This document shows positions 1 through 8,937 of a stretch of DNA of 64,000 nt, in pieces. Source of the DNA: Caloramator sp. E03 (GTDB lineage: Bacteria; Bacillota; Clostridia; Clostridiales; Caloramatoraceae); contig NZ_CP040093.1 of NCBI RefSeq assembly GCF_006016075.1, forward strand, positions 62,001 to 126,000, read 5' to 3'. The translations under genes and the position numbers were made by a program. How positions within the stretch are numbered: position 1 is the first letter of the stretch; each line of letters starts with the position of its first letter. A model generated the notes under the pieces. That model did no database searches. It worked only from the letters and a program-made list of their open reading frames with translations, and was not told the DNA's origin.

Positions 1-909
1 GATTTAGAAAAAGATTATAATGACGATAACTTTTTAAAGAGAGAACAAATTAAAAAACAAATTGAAAATGGTCTTCTTGATGATATGCTTATTGAAATAG
101 AAATCGAGGATAATTCTGCAGCTCCCTTTGATATAATAGCAGGTGGAAATTTAGATGATTTGAATATAAACCTTCAAGATATGCTTGGTAATATTTTCCC
201 TAAGAAGAAAAAAAGAAAGAAAGTCACAGTTAAAGAAGCCTTAAGGATATTTCAACAAGAAGAAGCAGAAAAGATGATTGATATGGATGATGTATATAAA
301 GAGGCCAAAAAACGTGCTGAAGAACAAGGAATAGTATTCATAGATGAAATTGATAAAATAGCAGGTAAAGGTACTACCCATGGACCTGATATTTCAAGGG
401 AAGGAGTACAACGTGATATTCTTCCTATAGTTGAAGGGAGCACTGTAAATACTAAATATGGTCCTATAAAAACCGATTATATACTTTTTATTGCTGCAGG
501 AGCATTTCATGTATCCAAAGTTACTGATTTAATACCCGAACTATTAGGAAGATTCCCCGTACATGTAGAACTTCAAAATCTTACAAAGGAAGATTTTGAA
601 CAGATACTATTAAAACCCAAAAATGCATTAACTAAACAATATATTGAATTATTAAAAACAGAAGGTATCGAATTAATATTTGATGACGGTGCTATAAGTT
701 ACATTGCTGAAGTATCATATAAGATGAATCAGCAATATGAAAACATAGGAGCAAGAAGGCTTCATACAGTTATTGAAGAAGTATTAAAGGACATATCCTT
801 TGAAGCACCTGATATACAAGAAAAGAGAATTGTTATTGATGAACTCTATGTTAAAGAAAAAATGAAAAAATACATTAAAGAAACAGATATAAATAAATAT
901 ATAATATAG
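1..909 (+). CDS. hslU: ATP-dependent protease ATPase subunit HslU (ClpY), 5' truncated by window edge
   Basis: The reading frame is open from base 1, so the N-terminus with Walker A lies outside the window; about 302 C-terminal residues are seen. HslU is the AAA+ unfoldase that feeds substrates to the HslV peptidase in the cytoplasm. Visible are Walker B (VFIDEIDK, near residue 111 of the fragment), the HslU-typical stretch GAFHVSKVTDLIPELLGRFP with its arginine finger, and the sensor-2 region GARRLHTVIEEVLKDISFEA near residue 250. The acidic, variable part before Walker B fits the I-domain. It lies 19 bp before codY, the usual clostridial and Bacillus order (codV-hslV-hslU-codY), so hslV is expected just upstream. 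Confidence 0.95.
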   Translation, partial: DLEKDYNDDNFLKREQIKKQIENGLLDDMLIEIEIEDNSAAPFDIIAGGNLDDLNINLQDMLGNIFPKKKKRKKVTVKEALRIFQQEEAEKMIDMDDVYKEAKKRAEEQGIVFIDEIDKIAGKGTTHGPDISREGVQRDILPIVEGSTVNTKYGPIKTDYILFIAAGAFHVSKVTDLIPELLGRFPVHVELQNLTKEDFEQILLKPKNALTKQYIELLKTEGIELIFDDGAISYIAEVSYKMNQQYENIGARRLHTVIEEVLKDISFEAPDIQEKRIVIDELYVKEKMKKYIKETDINKYII

Positions 910-928
910 AAAGGTGAGTGAATAATAA

Positions 929-1708
929 ATGCAGACGCTATTAGATAAAACACGAATGCTAAATAAAATACTCCAAAAATCAGCTACTGAACCTGTAATT
1001 TTTTCTGATATATGTGAATTATTAAGTAAAATAATGGATTGCAATGTATATGTAGTAAGTAGAAAAGGTAAAATATTAGGCTACAGTCTTTTTGCTGGTT
1101 TTGAATGTGAAATAGTAAGTAAAAAGGTACTTGCTGAACAAAAGTTTCCAGAAGAATATAATAATAAAATTTTAAAGATTACAGAAACAAAGCCAAATAT
1201 TAAAGAAGAAGGTCTTTGCGTGTTTGATCACGATACAGAGTGCCTACATCATAATAAAATAACTACGATTGTACCTATAATGGGCAACAGAGAAAGATTA
1301 GGAACTTTAATAATAGCAAGGTATGATAAAGAATTTGACAATGATGATCTTGTACTTGCTGAATATAGTGCTACAATAATTGGAATGGAAATTATAAGAT
1401 CAAAACAGGATGAATATGAAGAAGAGGCAAGGAAAAAGGCTGTTGTTCAACTTGCAATAGGAACACTTTCTTATTCAGAACTTGAAGCAGTTGAACATAT
1501 ATTTAATGAGCTTGAAGGAAATGAAGGTTTACTTGTTGCAAGTAAAATAGCTGATAAAGTTGGTATTACAAGATCTGTTATAGTAAATGCTTTAAGAAAA
1601 TTTGAAAGTGCAGGCGTAATAGAATCCAGATCCTTAGGTATGAAGGGAACGCATATTAAGATATTAAATGACAAGTTACTTGATGAACTTAAAAAGCTTA
1701 GAAGCTAA
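929..1708 (+). CDS. codY: GTP- and branched-chain-amino-acid-sensing global repressor CodY
   Basis: 259 residues, the usual CodY length. The N-terminal GAF-type domain (about residues 1-155; begins [16 protein letters not shown]) binds branched-chain amino acids, and the C-terminal winged helix-turn-helix (about 200-250; [20 protein letters not shown]) binds DNA. In the family it represses nutrient-acquisition and stationary-phase genes while GTP and isoleucine/valine are abundant. The ATG follows AAAGGTGAG at a good distance. It is probably co-transcribed with hslU, and a strong hairpin overlaps its stop codon. Confidence 0.96.
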   Translation: MQTLLDKTRMLNKILQKSATEPVIFSDICELLSKIMDCNVYVVSRKGKILGYSLFAGFECEIVSKKVLAEQKFPEEYNNKILKITETKPNIKEEGLCVFDHDTECLHHNKITTIVPIMGNRERLGTLIIARYDKEFDNDDLVLAEYSATIIGMEIIRSKQDEYEEEARKKAVVQLAIGTLSYSELEAVEHIFNELEGNEGLLVASKIADKVGITRSVIVNALRKFESAGVIESRSLGMKGTHIKILNDKLLDELKKLRS

Positions 1709-1726
1709 AATACTTCTAAGCTTTTT
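1691..1726 (+). terminator. Intrinsic terminator of hslU-codY
   Basis: A 14-bp perfect stem (1691-1704 with 1713-1726) ends in a run of T. The 5' arm lies inside the last codY codons, and the TAA stop sits in the loop. Confidence 0.9.
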
Positions 1727-1809
1727 GCATGAATAGAAAATATAAAATTGGTAAAACTATTTATTGTGAATTTTTATTTTTAAAAATACAAAAAAATTTT
1801 TTTATGTTA

Positions 1810-1838
1810 TTGCTATGTCTGATTTTATATGCTATACT
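1810..1838 (+). promoter_or_regulatory. Sigma-A-type promoter for rpsB-tsf
   Basis: TTGCTA (1810-1815), a 17-bp spacer and TATACT (1833-1838). This leaves a leader of about 95 nt before rpsB. Confidence 0.75.
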
Positions 1839-1870
1839 ACTTAAGGTAATATTACACACGTCATACAATT

Positions 1871-1900
1871 CTTAAAAGGGTGCCTTATAGGACTTTTAAG
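1871..1900 (+). promoter_or_regulatory. Leader hairpin upstream of rpsB
   Basis: CTTAAAAG (1871-1878) pairs with CTTTTAAG (1893-1900) around a 14-nt loop. It is followed by a GC-rich GGCGGCGGAAAAACC stretch just before the ribosome-binding site. Ribosomal protein S2 genes often carry autoregulatory leaders; that role here is inference. Confidence 0.4.
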
Positions 1901-1939
1901 AAAATGAATATGGCGGCGGAAAAACCAGGAGGTGTTTTT

Positions 1940-2637
1940 ATGTCAGTAATATCAATGAAACAGCTTTTAGAAGCAGGAGTACATTTTGGACATCAAACAA
2001 GAAGATGGAATCCTAAGATGTCCCAGTATATTTTTACAGAAAGAAATGGCATTTACATCATTGACCTTCAAAAAACAGTAAAAAAGATTGAAGAAGCTTA
2101 TGAATTTGTCAAATCCCAAGCAGCTGAAGGAAAAGAAATATTATTCGTGGGTACAAAAAAACAAGCCCAGGATTCAGTAAAGGAAGAAGCAATAAGATGC
2201 GGAATGCATTATGTAAATGAGAGATGGCTTGGTGGAATGCTAACAAACTTTAAGACAATTAGAACAAGAATTGCAAGACTTATGGAACTTGAAAAAATGG
2301 AACAAGATGGTACATTTGATCTTCTTCCAAAAAAGAAGTTATAAAATTAAGACATGAGAAAGAAAAGCTTGAAAAGAACTTAAGTGGTATAAAAAATATG
2401 TCAAGACTTCCTGATGTTGTCTTTGTTGTAGACCCAAGAAAGGAAAAGAATGCAATTGCAGAGGCAAGAAATCTTGGAATTAAGATTGTTGCTATAGTTG
2501 ATACAAACTGCGATCCAGATGAAGTTGATTATGTAATTCCTGGTAATGATGATGCAATAAGAGCAGTAAAACTTATTGCTTCAAAAATTGCTGATGCAGT
2601 AATAGAAGGTCGTCAAGGAGAACAGATGGCAGAATAA
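1940..2637 (+). CDS. rpsB: 30S ribosomal protein S2, interrupted by a one-base frameshift
   Basis: S2 is an essential small-subunit protein. The ATG at 1940 follows AGGAGG; an in-frame extension back to 1880 has no ribosome-binding site. The first frame ([26 protein letters not shown]) ends at TAA 2342-2344 after LLPKKKL. The second frame continues as [16 protein letters not shown] and then [18 protein letters not shown] to the stop at 2637. Joining the frames by a -1 shift at 2329-2335 gives 232 residues, a normal S2 length, with the usual LPKKEV junction. The break lies in a run of six A where seven are expected. It is a sequencing error, a real deletion tolerated by slippage, or recoding. 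The product family is certain and the status of the frame is not. Confidence 0.85.
2329..2335 (+). other. A-AAA-AAG slippery heptamer at the rpsB frame break
   Basis: In the rpsB zero frame the codons are CCA AAA AAG, giving the heptamer A AAA AAG known from E. coli dnaX frameshifting. Slipping back one base gives GAA GTT ATA AAA, which restores the conserved S2 sequence. No clear upstream Shine-Dalgarno-like stimulator or strong downstream stem was seen. Confidence 0.6.
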
Positions 2638-2641
2638 ATAT

Positions 2642-2680
2642 AAGGTAAGGGTAAAGGGGAATATCTTAACCCTTACCTTT
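2642..2680 (+). terminator. Hairpin between rpsB and tsf
   Basis: An 11-bp perfect stem AAGGTAAGGGT (2642-2652) with ACCCTTACCTT (2669-2679). It is followed by TTTAATAT with only a short T run, so it is likely a partial terminator or a processing site. Confidence 0.7.
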
Positions 2681-2703
2681 AATATCATAAAGGAGGCGTT
2701 GTT

Positions 2704-3621
2704 ATGGTAATTACTGCTAAAATGGTAAGTGAATTAAGAGAAAGAACCGGAGCAGGTATGATGGATTGTAAAAAGGCTCTAACACAGGCTGATGGTGATA
2801 TTGAAAAAGCAATAGAGATATTAAGAGAAAAAGGATTAGCATCAGCAGCTAAAAAAGCTGGAAGAATAGCTGCAGAAGGTCTTATACAAACATACATATC
2901 TGAAGATGGAAAGTCCGGGGCAATAATTGAAGTTAACTGTGAAACAGACTTTGTTGCAAAGAATGATGATTTTGTTAATCTTTCAAAGAACCTTGCAAAA
3001 CAAGCTACACTATCAAAAGCATCTAACTTGGATGAACTATTAGAAGAAAAATATATAGCTGATGAGTCAATGTTAGTAAAAGATGCTATAACAGCACTTA
3101 TTGCTAAGCTTGGCGAGAACATGAAACTTAGAAGATATGAAAAATTCAATACTGATAATGGTGTACTTGTTGATTACATACATGGTGGCGGAAGAATTGG
3201 TATAATGGTTCAGGTAGAAGGTCAAAATAAAGAAGGTCTTTTAGAAGTTGGTAAAGAACTTGCACTTCAAATTGCAGCTGCTAATCCATTATTCTTAAAT
3301 AAGGAAGATGTTCCTGCTGATGTAATAGAAAAGGAAAAAGAAATATACAAGCAGCAAGCTTTAAATGAAGGTAAACCTGAAAAAATAATAGAAAAAATGG
3401 TTGAAGGAAGAATGCAAAAATATTATAAGGATGTTTGCTTAATTGAACAGCTTTGGATAAGAGATCAAGATATGACTATTAGAAAATACATTGAAAATAA
3501 ATCAAAGGAATTAGGCACAGAAATAAAAGTCGTTAAGTTTGCAAGGTTTGAAAAAGGTGAAGGTATAGAGAAAAAGGAAGAAAACTTTGCAGAAGAAGTA
3601 GCAAAGCAAATTAAATGCTAA
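2704..3621 (+). CDS. tsf: Translation elongation factor Ts
   Basis: 305 residues. EF-Ts is the guanine-nucleotide exchange factor that recycles EF-Tu. The N-terminal UBA-like domain (about 1-50: [22 protein letters not shown]) and the core [10 protein letters not shown] motif (about residue 80) are clear, followed by the dimerisation core. The ATG follows AGGAGG. It lies 66 bp after rpsB, as in most bacteria, and a terminator follows it. Confidence 0.97.
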   Translation: MVITAKMVSELRERTGAGMMDCKKALTQADGDIEKAIEILREKGLASAAKKAGRIAAEGLIQTYISEDGKSGAIIEVNCETDFVAKNDDFVNLSKNLAKQATLSKASNLDELLEEKYIADESMLVKDAITALIAKLGENMKLRRYEKFNTDNGVLVDYIHGGGRIGIMVQVEGQNKEGLLEVGKELALQIAAANPLFLNKEDVPADVIEKEKEIYKQQALNEGKPEKIIEKMVEGRMQKYYKDVCLIEQLWIRDQDMTIRKYIENKSKELGTEIKVVKFARFEKGEGIEKKEENFAEEVAKQIKC

Positions 3622-3650
3622 AAGAGAACACACCTGTGTTCTCTTTTTTT
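3621..3650 (+). terminator. Intrinsic terminator of tsf
   Basis: Stem AAAGAGAACAC with GTGTTCTCTTT around a 4-nt loop, followed by seven T. It overlaps the tsf stop codon. Confidence 0.9.
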
Positions 3651-3653
3651 GAA

Positions 3654-3680
3654 GAAGGAAATATCACTTTTGTGTAGAAT
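3654..3680 (+). promoter_or_regulatory. Sigma-H-type promoter for pyrH-frr-uppS
   Basis: GAAGGAAAT (3654-3662), an 11-nt spacer, then GTAGAAT (3674-3680). It fits the B. subtilis sigma-H consensus RnAGGAwWW-N11-12-RnnGAAT with no mismatch and nearly repeats the site before spoVS. It lies directly after the tsf terminator. Confidence 0.65.
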
Positions 3681-3700
3681 ATCTTTTAGGAGGTTATAAT

Positions 3701-4414
3701 ATGAATAGCCCGAGATATAAAAGAATTATGTTAAAACTCAGTGGGGAAGCTCTTGCAGGAGAGAAAGGGTATGGAATTGATTTTGATGTTGTAAAAAGAA
3801 TTAGCAGCGAAATTAAAGAAATTGTTGAAATGGGAGTAGAAGTTGGTGCTGTTGTTGGCGGCGGTAATATATGGAGAGGTAGAAATGGAGGTGAAATGGA
3901 TAGGACAACAGCTGATTACATGGGGATGCTTGCAACATGTATAAATGCAATGGCTCTTCAAGATTCATTAGAAAGTATGGGAGTTGTAACTCGTGTACAA
4001 ACAGCAATTGAAATGAGAGAAATTGCAGAGCCTTTTATAAGAAGAAAGGCAATGAGACATCTTGAAAAAGGAAGAGTTGTTATATTCGCCTCAGGTACAG
4101 GAAATCCATATTTTTCAACTGATACAGCAGCTGCACTAAGAGCTGCAGAAATTGAAGCAGAGGTTATTCTTCTTGCAAAAAAAATCGATGGTGTTTATGA
4201 TAGTGATCCTCATAAGAATATGAATGCAAAAAAATACGATAAACTTACTTTTCAGGAGGTCTTAGAAAAAGATCTCAAAGTTATGGATTCAACAGCTACA
4301 TCTTTATGCAAAGATAATAACATTCCTATTATTGTTTTTGCATTAGATGAAGTTGGTAATATAAAAAAAGCCGTATGTGGTGAAAACATTGGAACTATTG
4401 TTGGAAATTTTTAA
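3701..4414 (+). CDS. pyrH: Uridylate kinase
   Basis: 237 residues. The hexameric bacterial UMP kinase makes UDP from UMP and ATP. It shows the amino-acid-kinase fold motifs [16 protein letters not shown] at the N-terminus, [13 protein letters not shown] near residue 50 and [13 protein letters not shown] near residue 140. The ATG follows AGGAGG. Bacterial order tsf-pyrH-frr-uppS-cdsA is kept. A separate promoter after the tsf terminator uncouples it from rpsB-tsf. Confidence 0.97.
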   Translation: MNSPRYKRIMLKLSGEALAGEKGYGIDFDVVKRISSEIKEIVEMGVEVGAVVGGGNIWRGRNGGEMDRTTADYMGMLATCINAMALQDSLESMGVVTRVQTAIEMREIAEPFIRRKAMRHLEKGRVVIFASGTGNPYFSTDTAAALRAAEIEAEVILLAKKIDGVYDSDPHKNMNAKKYDKLTFQEVLEKDLKVMDSTATSLCKDNNIPIIVFALDEVGNIKKAVCGENIGTIVGNF

Positions 4415-4427
4415 AGGAGGTTATTTT

Positions 4428-4985
4428 ATGATAAAGGAAGTTATCACTATAACAGAGGACAAAATGAAAAAATCTATTGAAGTTTTGAAAAAAGAGCTTC
4501 AAAGCTTAAAGGCTGGCAGAGCTAATGCTTCAATGCTTGATAAGATAACTGTTGATTACTATGGTACACCAACTCATATATCAGCTGTCGCAACTATTTC
4601 AGTTCCAGAACCAAGAATGCTCGTGATTCAACCTTGGGACAAAAGTATGGTAAAACCTATTGAGAAAGCTATTCAAAAATCTGATCTTGGAATCAATCCA
4701 ATATCTGACGGCCAATTGGTAAGGCTTGTGGTGCCTGAACTTACTGAAGAAACAAGAAAAAATCTTGTTAAAGTTGTAAAAAAGCATGGAGAAGATGCAA
4801 AAGTTGCAATAAGATCAATTAGAAGAGATGCAAACGAAAAGTTAAAAAATATTAAAAAAGAAAATACTCATTCAGAAGATGAAATTAAAAAAACAGAAGA
4901 AGAAGTTCAAAAGCTTACAGATAATTACATAAAGGAAGTTGATAAAATAGTAGAAAATAAGGAAAAGGAGATTATGTCTGTCTAA
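4428..4985 (+). CDS. frr: Ribosome recycling factor
   Basis: 185 residues, the normal length. With EF-G it splits post-termination ribosomes. Three-helix-bundle sequence ([20 protein letters not shown], then [11 protein letters not shown]-like [13 protein letters not shown]) is typical. The frame is open back to 4377, inside pyrH, but AAAGGAGG at 4413-4420 selects the ATG at 4428. It lies 13 bp after pyrH in the same operon. Confidence 0.97.
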   Translation: MIKEVITITEDKMKKSIEVLKKELQSLKAGRANASMLDKITVDYYGTPTHISAVATISVPEPRMLVIQPWDKSMVKPIEKAIQKSDLGINPISDGQLVRLVVPELTEETRKNLVKVVKKHGEDAKVAIRSIRRDANEKLKNIKKENTHSEDEIKKTEEEVQKLTDNYIKEVDKIVENKEKEIMSV

Positions 4986-5171
4986 ATGAATTTTAATCAA
5001 TATATTGGATTTAAGCTTGAGAACGTTAAATCGCAAATAGAAAGTAGCAATATTAACTACAAAATTATAGAAGTATTTGACACCAAAAATACAAAATTAG
5101 GCAATGATATTAGAATAATAAATATAAAATATAAAGATGAAATAGTTGAAATTTATGTTGCATATTTTTAA
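4986..5171 (+). CDS. Small hypothetical protein between frr and uppS
   Basis: 61 residues whose ATG directly follows the frr stop, which suggests translational coupling. There are no membrane segments or cysteines. It mixes charged and beta-prone sequence and ends KDEIVEIYVAYF. The sequence contains an FDTKNTKLGNDIRI stretch. I do not recognise the family. Its tight fit in the operon, and a terminator-like hairpin just after its stop, argue that it is a real gene. Confidence 0.6.
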   Translation: MNFNQYIGFKLENVKSQIESSNINYKIIEVFDTKNTKLGNDIRIINIKYKDEIVEIYVAYF

Positions 5172-5196
5172 CCCCTCATAAAAGAGGGGATTTTTA
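5171..5196 (+). terminator. Short hairpin before uppS
   Basis: CCCCTC (5172-5177) pairs with GAGGGG (5184-5189), followed by ATTTTT. It probably terminates part of the pyrH-frr transcripts before the envelope genes. Confidence 0.7.
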
Positions 5197-5213
5197 AATA
5201 GGGAGGAACCTAA

Positions 5214-5975
5214 ATGTTTTTTAAAAACGCTAATAATTTATTAGAAAAAGAATTATTAAAAGAAATAGATTTAGATAAAATCCCTAAGCATATTGCAATA
5301 ATTATGGATGGGAATGGTAGATGGGCTAAAAAAAGAAATTTACCAAGGAGTTTTGGGCATAAAGCTGGCGTGGAGACAATAAGAGAAATTGTAAAAGTAT
5401 GTTCAAATATAGGTGTTAAATATTTAACTTTATATGCTTTTTCAACAGAAAACTGGAAAAGACCTGCAGATGAAGTTAATGCATTAATGAATTTATTAGT
5501 AGAATATTTAAAAGGTGAACTTGAGGAACTACATAAAAATAATGTTATTATAAATTATATAGGCGATATTTCTATGCTTCCTGATATATGTCAAAGAGAA
5601 CTTATTAATTCAAATATTAAAACTAAAAAAAATACAGGGTTGATGCTTAATTTGGCTTTAAATTATGGAGGAAGGAACGAAATAGTTAGAGCTATTAAAA
5701 ATATAGCAAAAGAAGTTTATAATAAAAATATAGAAATTGATAAAATTGATGAAAATTTAATTTCAAATTATCTTTACACATCAAACATACCAGATCCTGA
5801 TCTTTTGATAAGAACAAGTGGAGAATTAAGAATTAGCAATTTTTTGTTATGGCAAATAGCTTATACTGAATTGTGGTTTACAGATGTTTATTGGCCTGAT
5901 TTTAAGCCATATCATCTTTATAAAGCCATAAAAGATTATCAGAGTAGAGATAGACGATTTGGAAACGTAAAATAA
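5214..5975 (+). CDS. uppS: Undecaprenyl diphosphate synthase
   Basis: 253 residues. This cis-prenyltransferase condenses isopentenyl diphosphate onto farnesyl diphosphate to make the C55 carrier for cell-wall synthesis. The family motifs are HIAIIMDGNGRWAKKR (catalytic Asp32), SFGHKAG, YAFSTENWKRP, and near the C-terminus RTSGELRISNFLLWQ and YTELWFTDVYWPDF. The ATG follows GGGAGG. It starts an envelope and isoprenoid run that includes dxr and ispG, whose pathway makes its substrate. Confidence 0.96.
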   Translation: MFFKNANNLLEKELLKEIDLDKIPKHIAIIMDGNGRWAKKRNLPRSFGHKAGVETIREIVKVCSNIGVKYLTLYAFSTENWKRPADEVNALMNLLVEYLKGELEELHKNNVIINYIGDISMLPDICQRELINSNIKTKKNTGLMLNLALNYGGRNEIVRAIKNIAKEVYNKNIEIDKIDENLISNYLYTSNIPDPDLLIRTSGELRISNFLLWQIAYTELWFTDVYWPDFKPYHLYKAIKDYQSRDRRFGNVK

Positions 5976-5987
5976 GGGGGCAACAAT

Positions 5988-6788
5988 ATGCTTGATAGAA
6001 GGGTTATAAGTGCTGCTATTGCTATTCCAATACTGATATTTTGTGTTACCTTTGGTGGAATAATCTTTAAGTCAGCTGTAGTTTTGGTAACAGGCATAAG
6101 TATATATGAATACATATTAGCTTATAAAAATTCTGATTACAAAATTATAAACTCAGTTTTAATATTAGGTTTTTTATTGATATCTATTTTGATTTATTTG
6201 GATTCATTAAAAAATTTTATTTTACCAATAATATATTTAATTTTAATATTAAGTATGGCAACACCAATTTTTAAAAGAAAATACAATATAATTTCATCGG
6301 CTTTAACAATTACAGGTTTTATATATATAGTTTGTTTTTTTAGTTTCTTACCTTTAATAAGGGATTATTCAAAGGGAGGAAGCTACTTAATTTGGTTAGT
6401 TTTTATAATAGCTTGGAGTTGTGATACAGCAGCCTACTATTCAGGAAAATTTTTTGGGAAGAGAAAACTTTGTCCACTGGTTAGCCCCAAAAAAACAGTT
6501 GAGGGTTCAATTGGAGGTATTGTAGGAAGTGTTTTAGGAACTATAATATGGGGTATTATTTGCAAAAATAGCATATCTTTTAGCTGGACTTTACTAATAT
6601 TTCTTGGAATCATAGGTTCAATTGTATCTCAGTTAGGAGATTTATCTGCATCTTTAATTAAAAGATATGTAGGAATAAAAGATTATGGATATATCATGCC
6701 TGGGCATGGAGGTATGCTTGATAGATTTGATAGCATACTTTTTACTATACCGATAGTATACTATTATATAGCAATCTTAATAAGATGA
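5988..6788 (+). CDS. cdsA: Phosphatidate cytidylyltransferase
   Basis: 266 residues with about eight hydrophobic segments. It makes CDP-diacylglycerol from phosphatidic acid and CTP, feeding phospholipid synthesis including pgsA further along. The CDS signature is present near the C-terminus: SPKKTVEGSIGG, LGDLSASLIKR, and GHGGMLDRFDS with metal-binding Asp. The start follows AAGGGGG, 12 bp after uppS. Confidence 0.95.
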   Translation: MLDRRVISAAIAIPILIFCVTFGGIIFKSAVVLVTGISIYEYILAYKNSDYKIINSVLILGFLLISILIYLDSLKNFILPIIYLILILSMATPIFKRKYNIISSALTITGFIYIVCFFSFLPLIRDYSKGGSYLIWLVFIIAWSCDTAAYYSGKFFGKRKLCPLVSPKKTVEGSIGGIVGSVLGTIIWGIICKNSISFSWTLLIFLGIIGSIVSQLGDLSASLIKRYVGIKDYGYIMPGHGGMLDRFDSILFTIPIVYYYIAILIR

Positions 6789-6792
6789 TTCG

Positions 6793-7779
6793 ATGTTGAA
6801 AAAAAATTCGGCAATACTTAAGATAATAGCAATAATATTTATTATAACAATAATTCTTAAGCTTTGCCTTGTTTTTTTATGGCCTTTTGTTATATCAATC
6901 ATTTTAATTATATTTGTTGAACCGCTTATTAATATTTTTAATAAAGCAGGTCTTAAAAGAAAGTTGGCATGTATATTAAGCTATGGTCTTTTTCTTATAT
7001 CTTTGGTTTTAATCGTCTTCTTTATATCTAATTATGCTTATAAACAAATAATAGATTTTTTTAATTACCTTCCAAAGCTTTTGGAAGAGCTTACAAACAA
7101 TATAAAATTTATAAATATAAATAACAATTATAAACAATTAATAACATCTTTACAAAATCTTATAATAACATATCGTAGTAAAATATTTAAAACTATAATT
7201 TCAACAATAAATGGATTTATATATTTATTCATTATTCTTATGACCTCTATTCTTATAAGTATTGATTTGCCCAAAATAATAAAAGAATCAAAAAAAATTT
7301 TACCTCTTGAAGCTTTTATTATCATAGAAGGAGTAATAACCAAAATAAATAACATTATTACAGCAGAAATAAAACTCGTATTAATAACAACATTTGAAAC
7401 TGTTATTGGCCTTTATATATTGGGAACAAATAACGCATTAACTATAGGTTTAATTTGTGGTATACTTGATATATTACCAATTGTTGGTCCAGCAATAATT
7501 TTTTTACCATGGATAGTATATGAGGTAATAATAAAAAACTTTGCTTTTGCAATTGGCCTTATACTTTTATATGTTCTTTTGCAAATCATAAGGCAAATAC
7601 TTGAGGTTAAATTTGTAGGAACGAAATTAAAGCTTCACCCAGTTACAACAATTTTTTCATTATATATTGGAATTTTGATATTTGGTATTTGGGGAGTAAT
7701 TTTCGGCCCATTTATGATAATTTTAACAAAAGAACTTTATAATAAGTACTATGAAGGGAGATTTAGGTTATACTTATGA
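6793..7779 (+). CDS. AI-2E family (PerM/YtvI-like) membrane permease
   Basis: 328 residues, almost wholly hydrophobic, with about seven to eight predicted membrane segments and a central amphipathic stretch (KQIIDFFNYLPKLLEELTNN). The C-terminal DILPIVGPAIIFLPW and KLHPVTTIFSLYIG patterns are typical of the AI-2E/PerM family, which includes the Bacillus sporulation membrane protein YtvI. The substrate is unknown. It starts 4 bp after cdsA with a weak ribosome-binding site and overlaps dxr by 4 bp (ATGA), so it is translationally linked to both. Confidence 0.8.
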   Translation: MLKKNSAILKIIAIIFIITIILKLCLVFLWPFVISIILIIFVEPLINIFNKAGLKRKLACILSYGLFLISLVLIVFFISNYAYKQIIDFFNYLPKLLEELTNNIKFININNNYKQLITSLQNLIITYRSKIFKTIISTINGFIYLFIILMTSILISIDLPKIIKESKKILPLEAFIIIEGVITKINNIITAEIKLVLITTFETVIGLYILGTNNALTIGLICGILDILPIVGPAIIFLPWIVYEVIIKNFAFAIGLILLYVLLQIIRQILEVKFVGTKLKLHPVTTIFSLYIGILIFGIWGVIFGPFMIILTKELYNKYYEGRFRLYL

Positions 7780-8924
7780 AAAAGATATCAATTTTGGGTT
7801 CAACAGGTTCAATAGGCAAACAAACAATAGATATTATTAGAAAAAATAGTGATAAATATAAAATTTTAGCTTTATCAGCAAATACAAATATTGACCTTCT
7901 ATATGAACAAGCCCTTGAATTTAATCCTAAATATTTAGTTGTTATGGATGAAAAAAAATATAGTGAACTTAAATTAAAATTATCCAATTCAAAAACAAAA
8001 GTGCTATGTGGAGTAGAGGGCCTCGAATTTATAGCATCTTTGAATGATGCAGATATAATATTGAATTCAGTTGTTGGAATGATTGGATTAAAACCAACAA
8101 TAGCTTCTATAAGAGCAGGAAAGACAATAGCCTTGGCAAACAAAGAGACATTAGTTGTCGGAGGAGAAATAATAAAACGTGAGTTAAAAGATTCAAAGGC
8201 AAGTATAATACCAGTAGATAGTGAACATAATGCAATTTTTCAATGCATTAAAGGAGAAAATATAAGTAGTGTTAGGAAATTAATCTTAACAGCTTCTGGT
8301 GGACCTTTTAGAGGTATGAAAAAGAATGAACTTAAAGATATTACTCCTGAAATGGCTCTAAAACATCCAAGATGGAATATGGGAAAAAAAATATCAATTG
8401 ATTCAGCAACATTAATGAATAAAGCTCTTGAAGTGATAGAAGCTCATTATCTTTTTAATATAGATTATAATTTCATTGATGTTGTCATTCATCCTCAAAG
8501 CATTATACATTCGATGGTTGAATACATTGATGGTTCTATTATTGCACAACTTAGTAAAACCGATATGAGACACCCGATACAGTATGCTCTTGATTATCCA
8601 AATAGATATGAAAGTCAAATAGGTTATCTTAATTTATTCGATATAGGTGAAATTACTTTTGAAAAGCCTGACTATGAAACATTTGAATGCTTAAAATTAG
8701 GTCTTTGGGCTGCCAAAACAGGAGGAAGTATGCCAGCAGTTTTAAATGCAGCAAACGAAGAAGCTGTTAACTTATTCCTAAATAATAAAATAAAATTTTT
8801 AGAAATTGCAGAACTAATAAAAAAAGTTATGGAAAACCATAATGTTATATATGATATAACTGTTGATAAAATTTTAGAAATAGAAAATTATATTAAAGAA
8901 TATATTAAATCTTTAGTTGATTAG
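7776..8924 (+). CDS. dxr: 1-deoxy-D-xylulose 5-phosphate reductoisomerase
   Basis: 382 residues. It converts DXP to MEP with NADPH, the committed step of the MEP isoprenoid pathway. The N-terminal ILGSTGSIGKQT nucleotide-binding loop, NKETLVVGGE, the metal-binding PVDSEHNAIFQ and the catalytic HPRWNMGKKISIDSATLMNK are all present. It overlaps the preceding permease gene by 4 bp. With ispG two genes downstream it supplies isopentenyl units for UppS. Confidence 0.97.
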   Translation: MKKISILGSTGSIGKQTIDIIRKNSDKYKILALSANTNIDLLYEQALEFNPKYLVVMDEKKYSELKLKLSNSKTKVLCGVEGLEFIASLNDADIILNSVVGMIGLKPTIASIRAGKTIALANKETLVVGGEIIKRELKDSKASIIPVDSEHNAIFQCIKGENISSVRKLILTASGGPFRGMKKNELKDITPEMALKHPRWNMGKKISIDSATLMNKALEVIEAHYLFNIDYNFIDVVIHPQSIIHSMVEYIDGSIIAQLSKTDMRHPIQYALDYPNRYESQIGYLNLFDIGEITFEKPDYETFECLKLGLWAAKTGGSMPAVLNAANEEAVNLFLNNKIKFLEIAELIKKVMENHNVIYDITVDKILEIENYIKEYIKSLVD

Positions 8925-8937
8925 GAGTGTGATCAAT

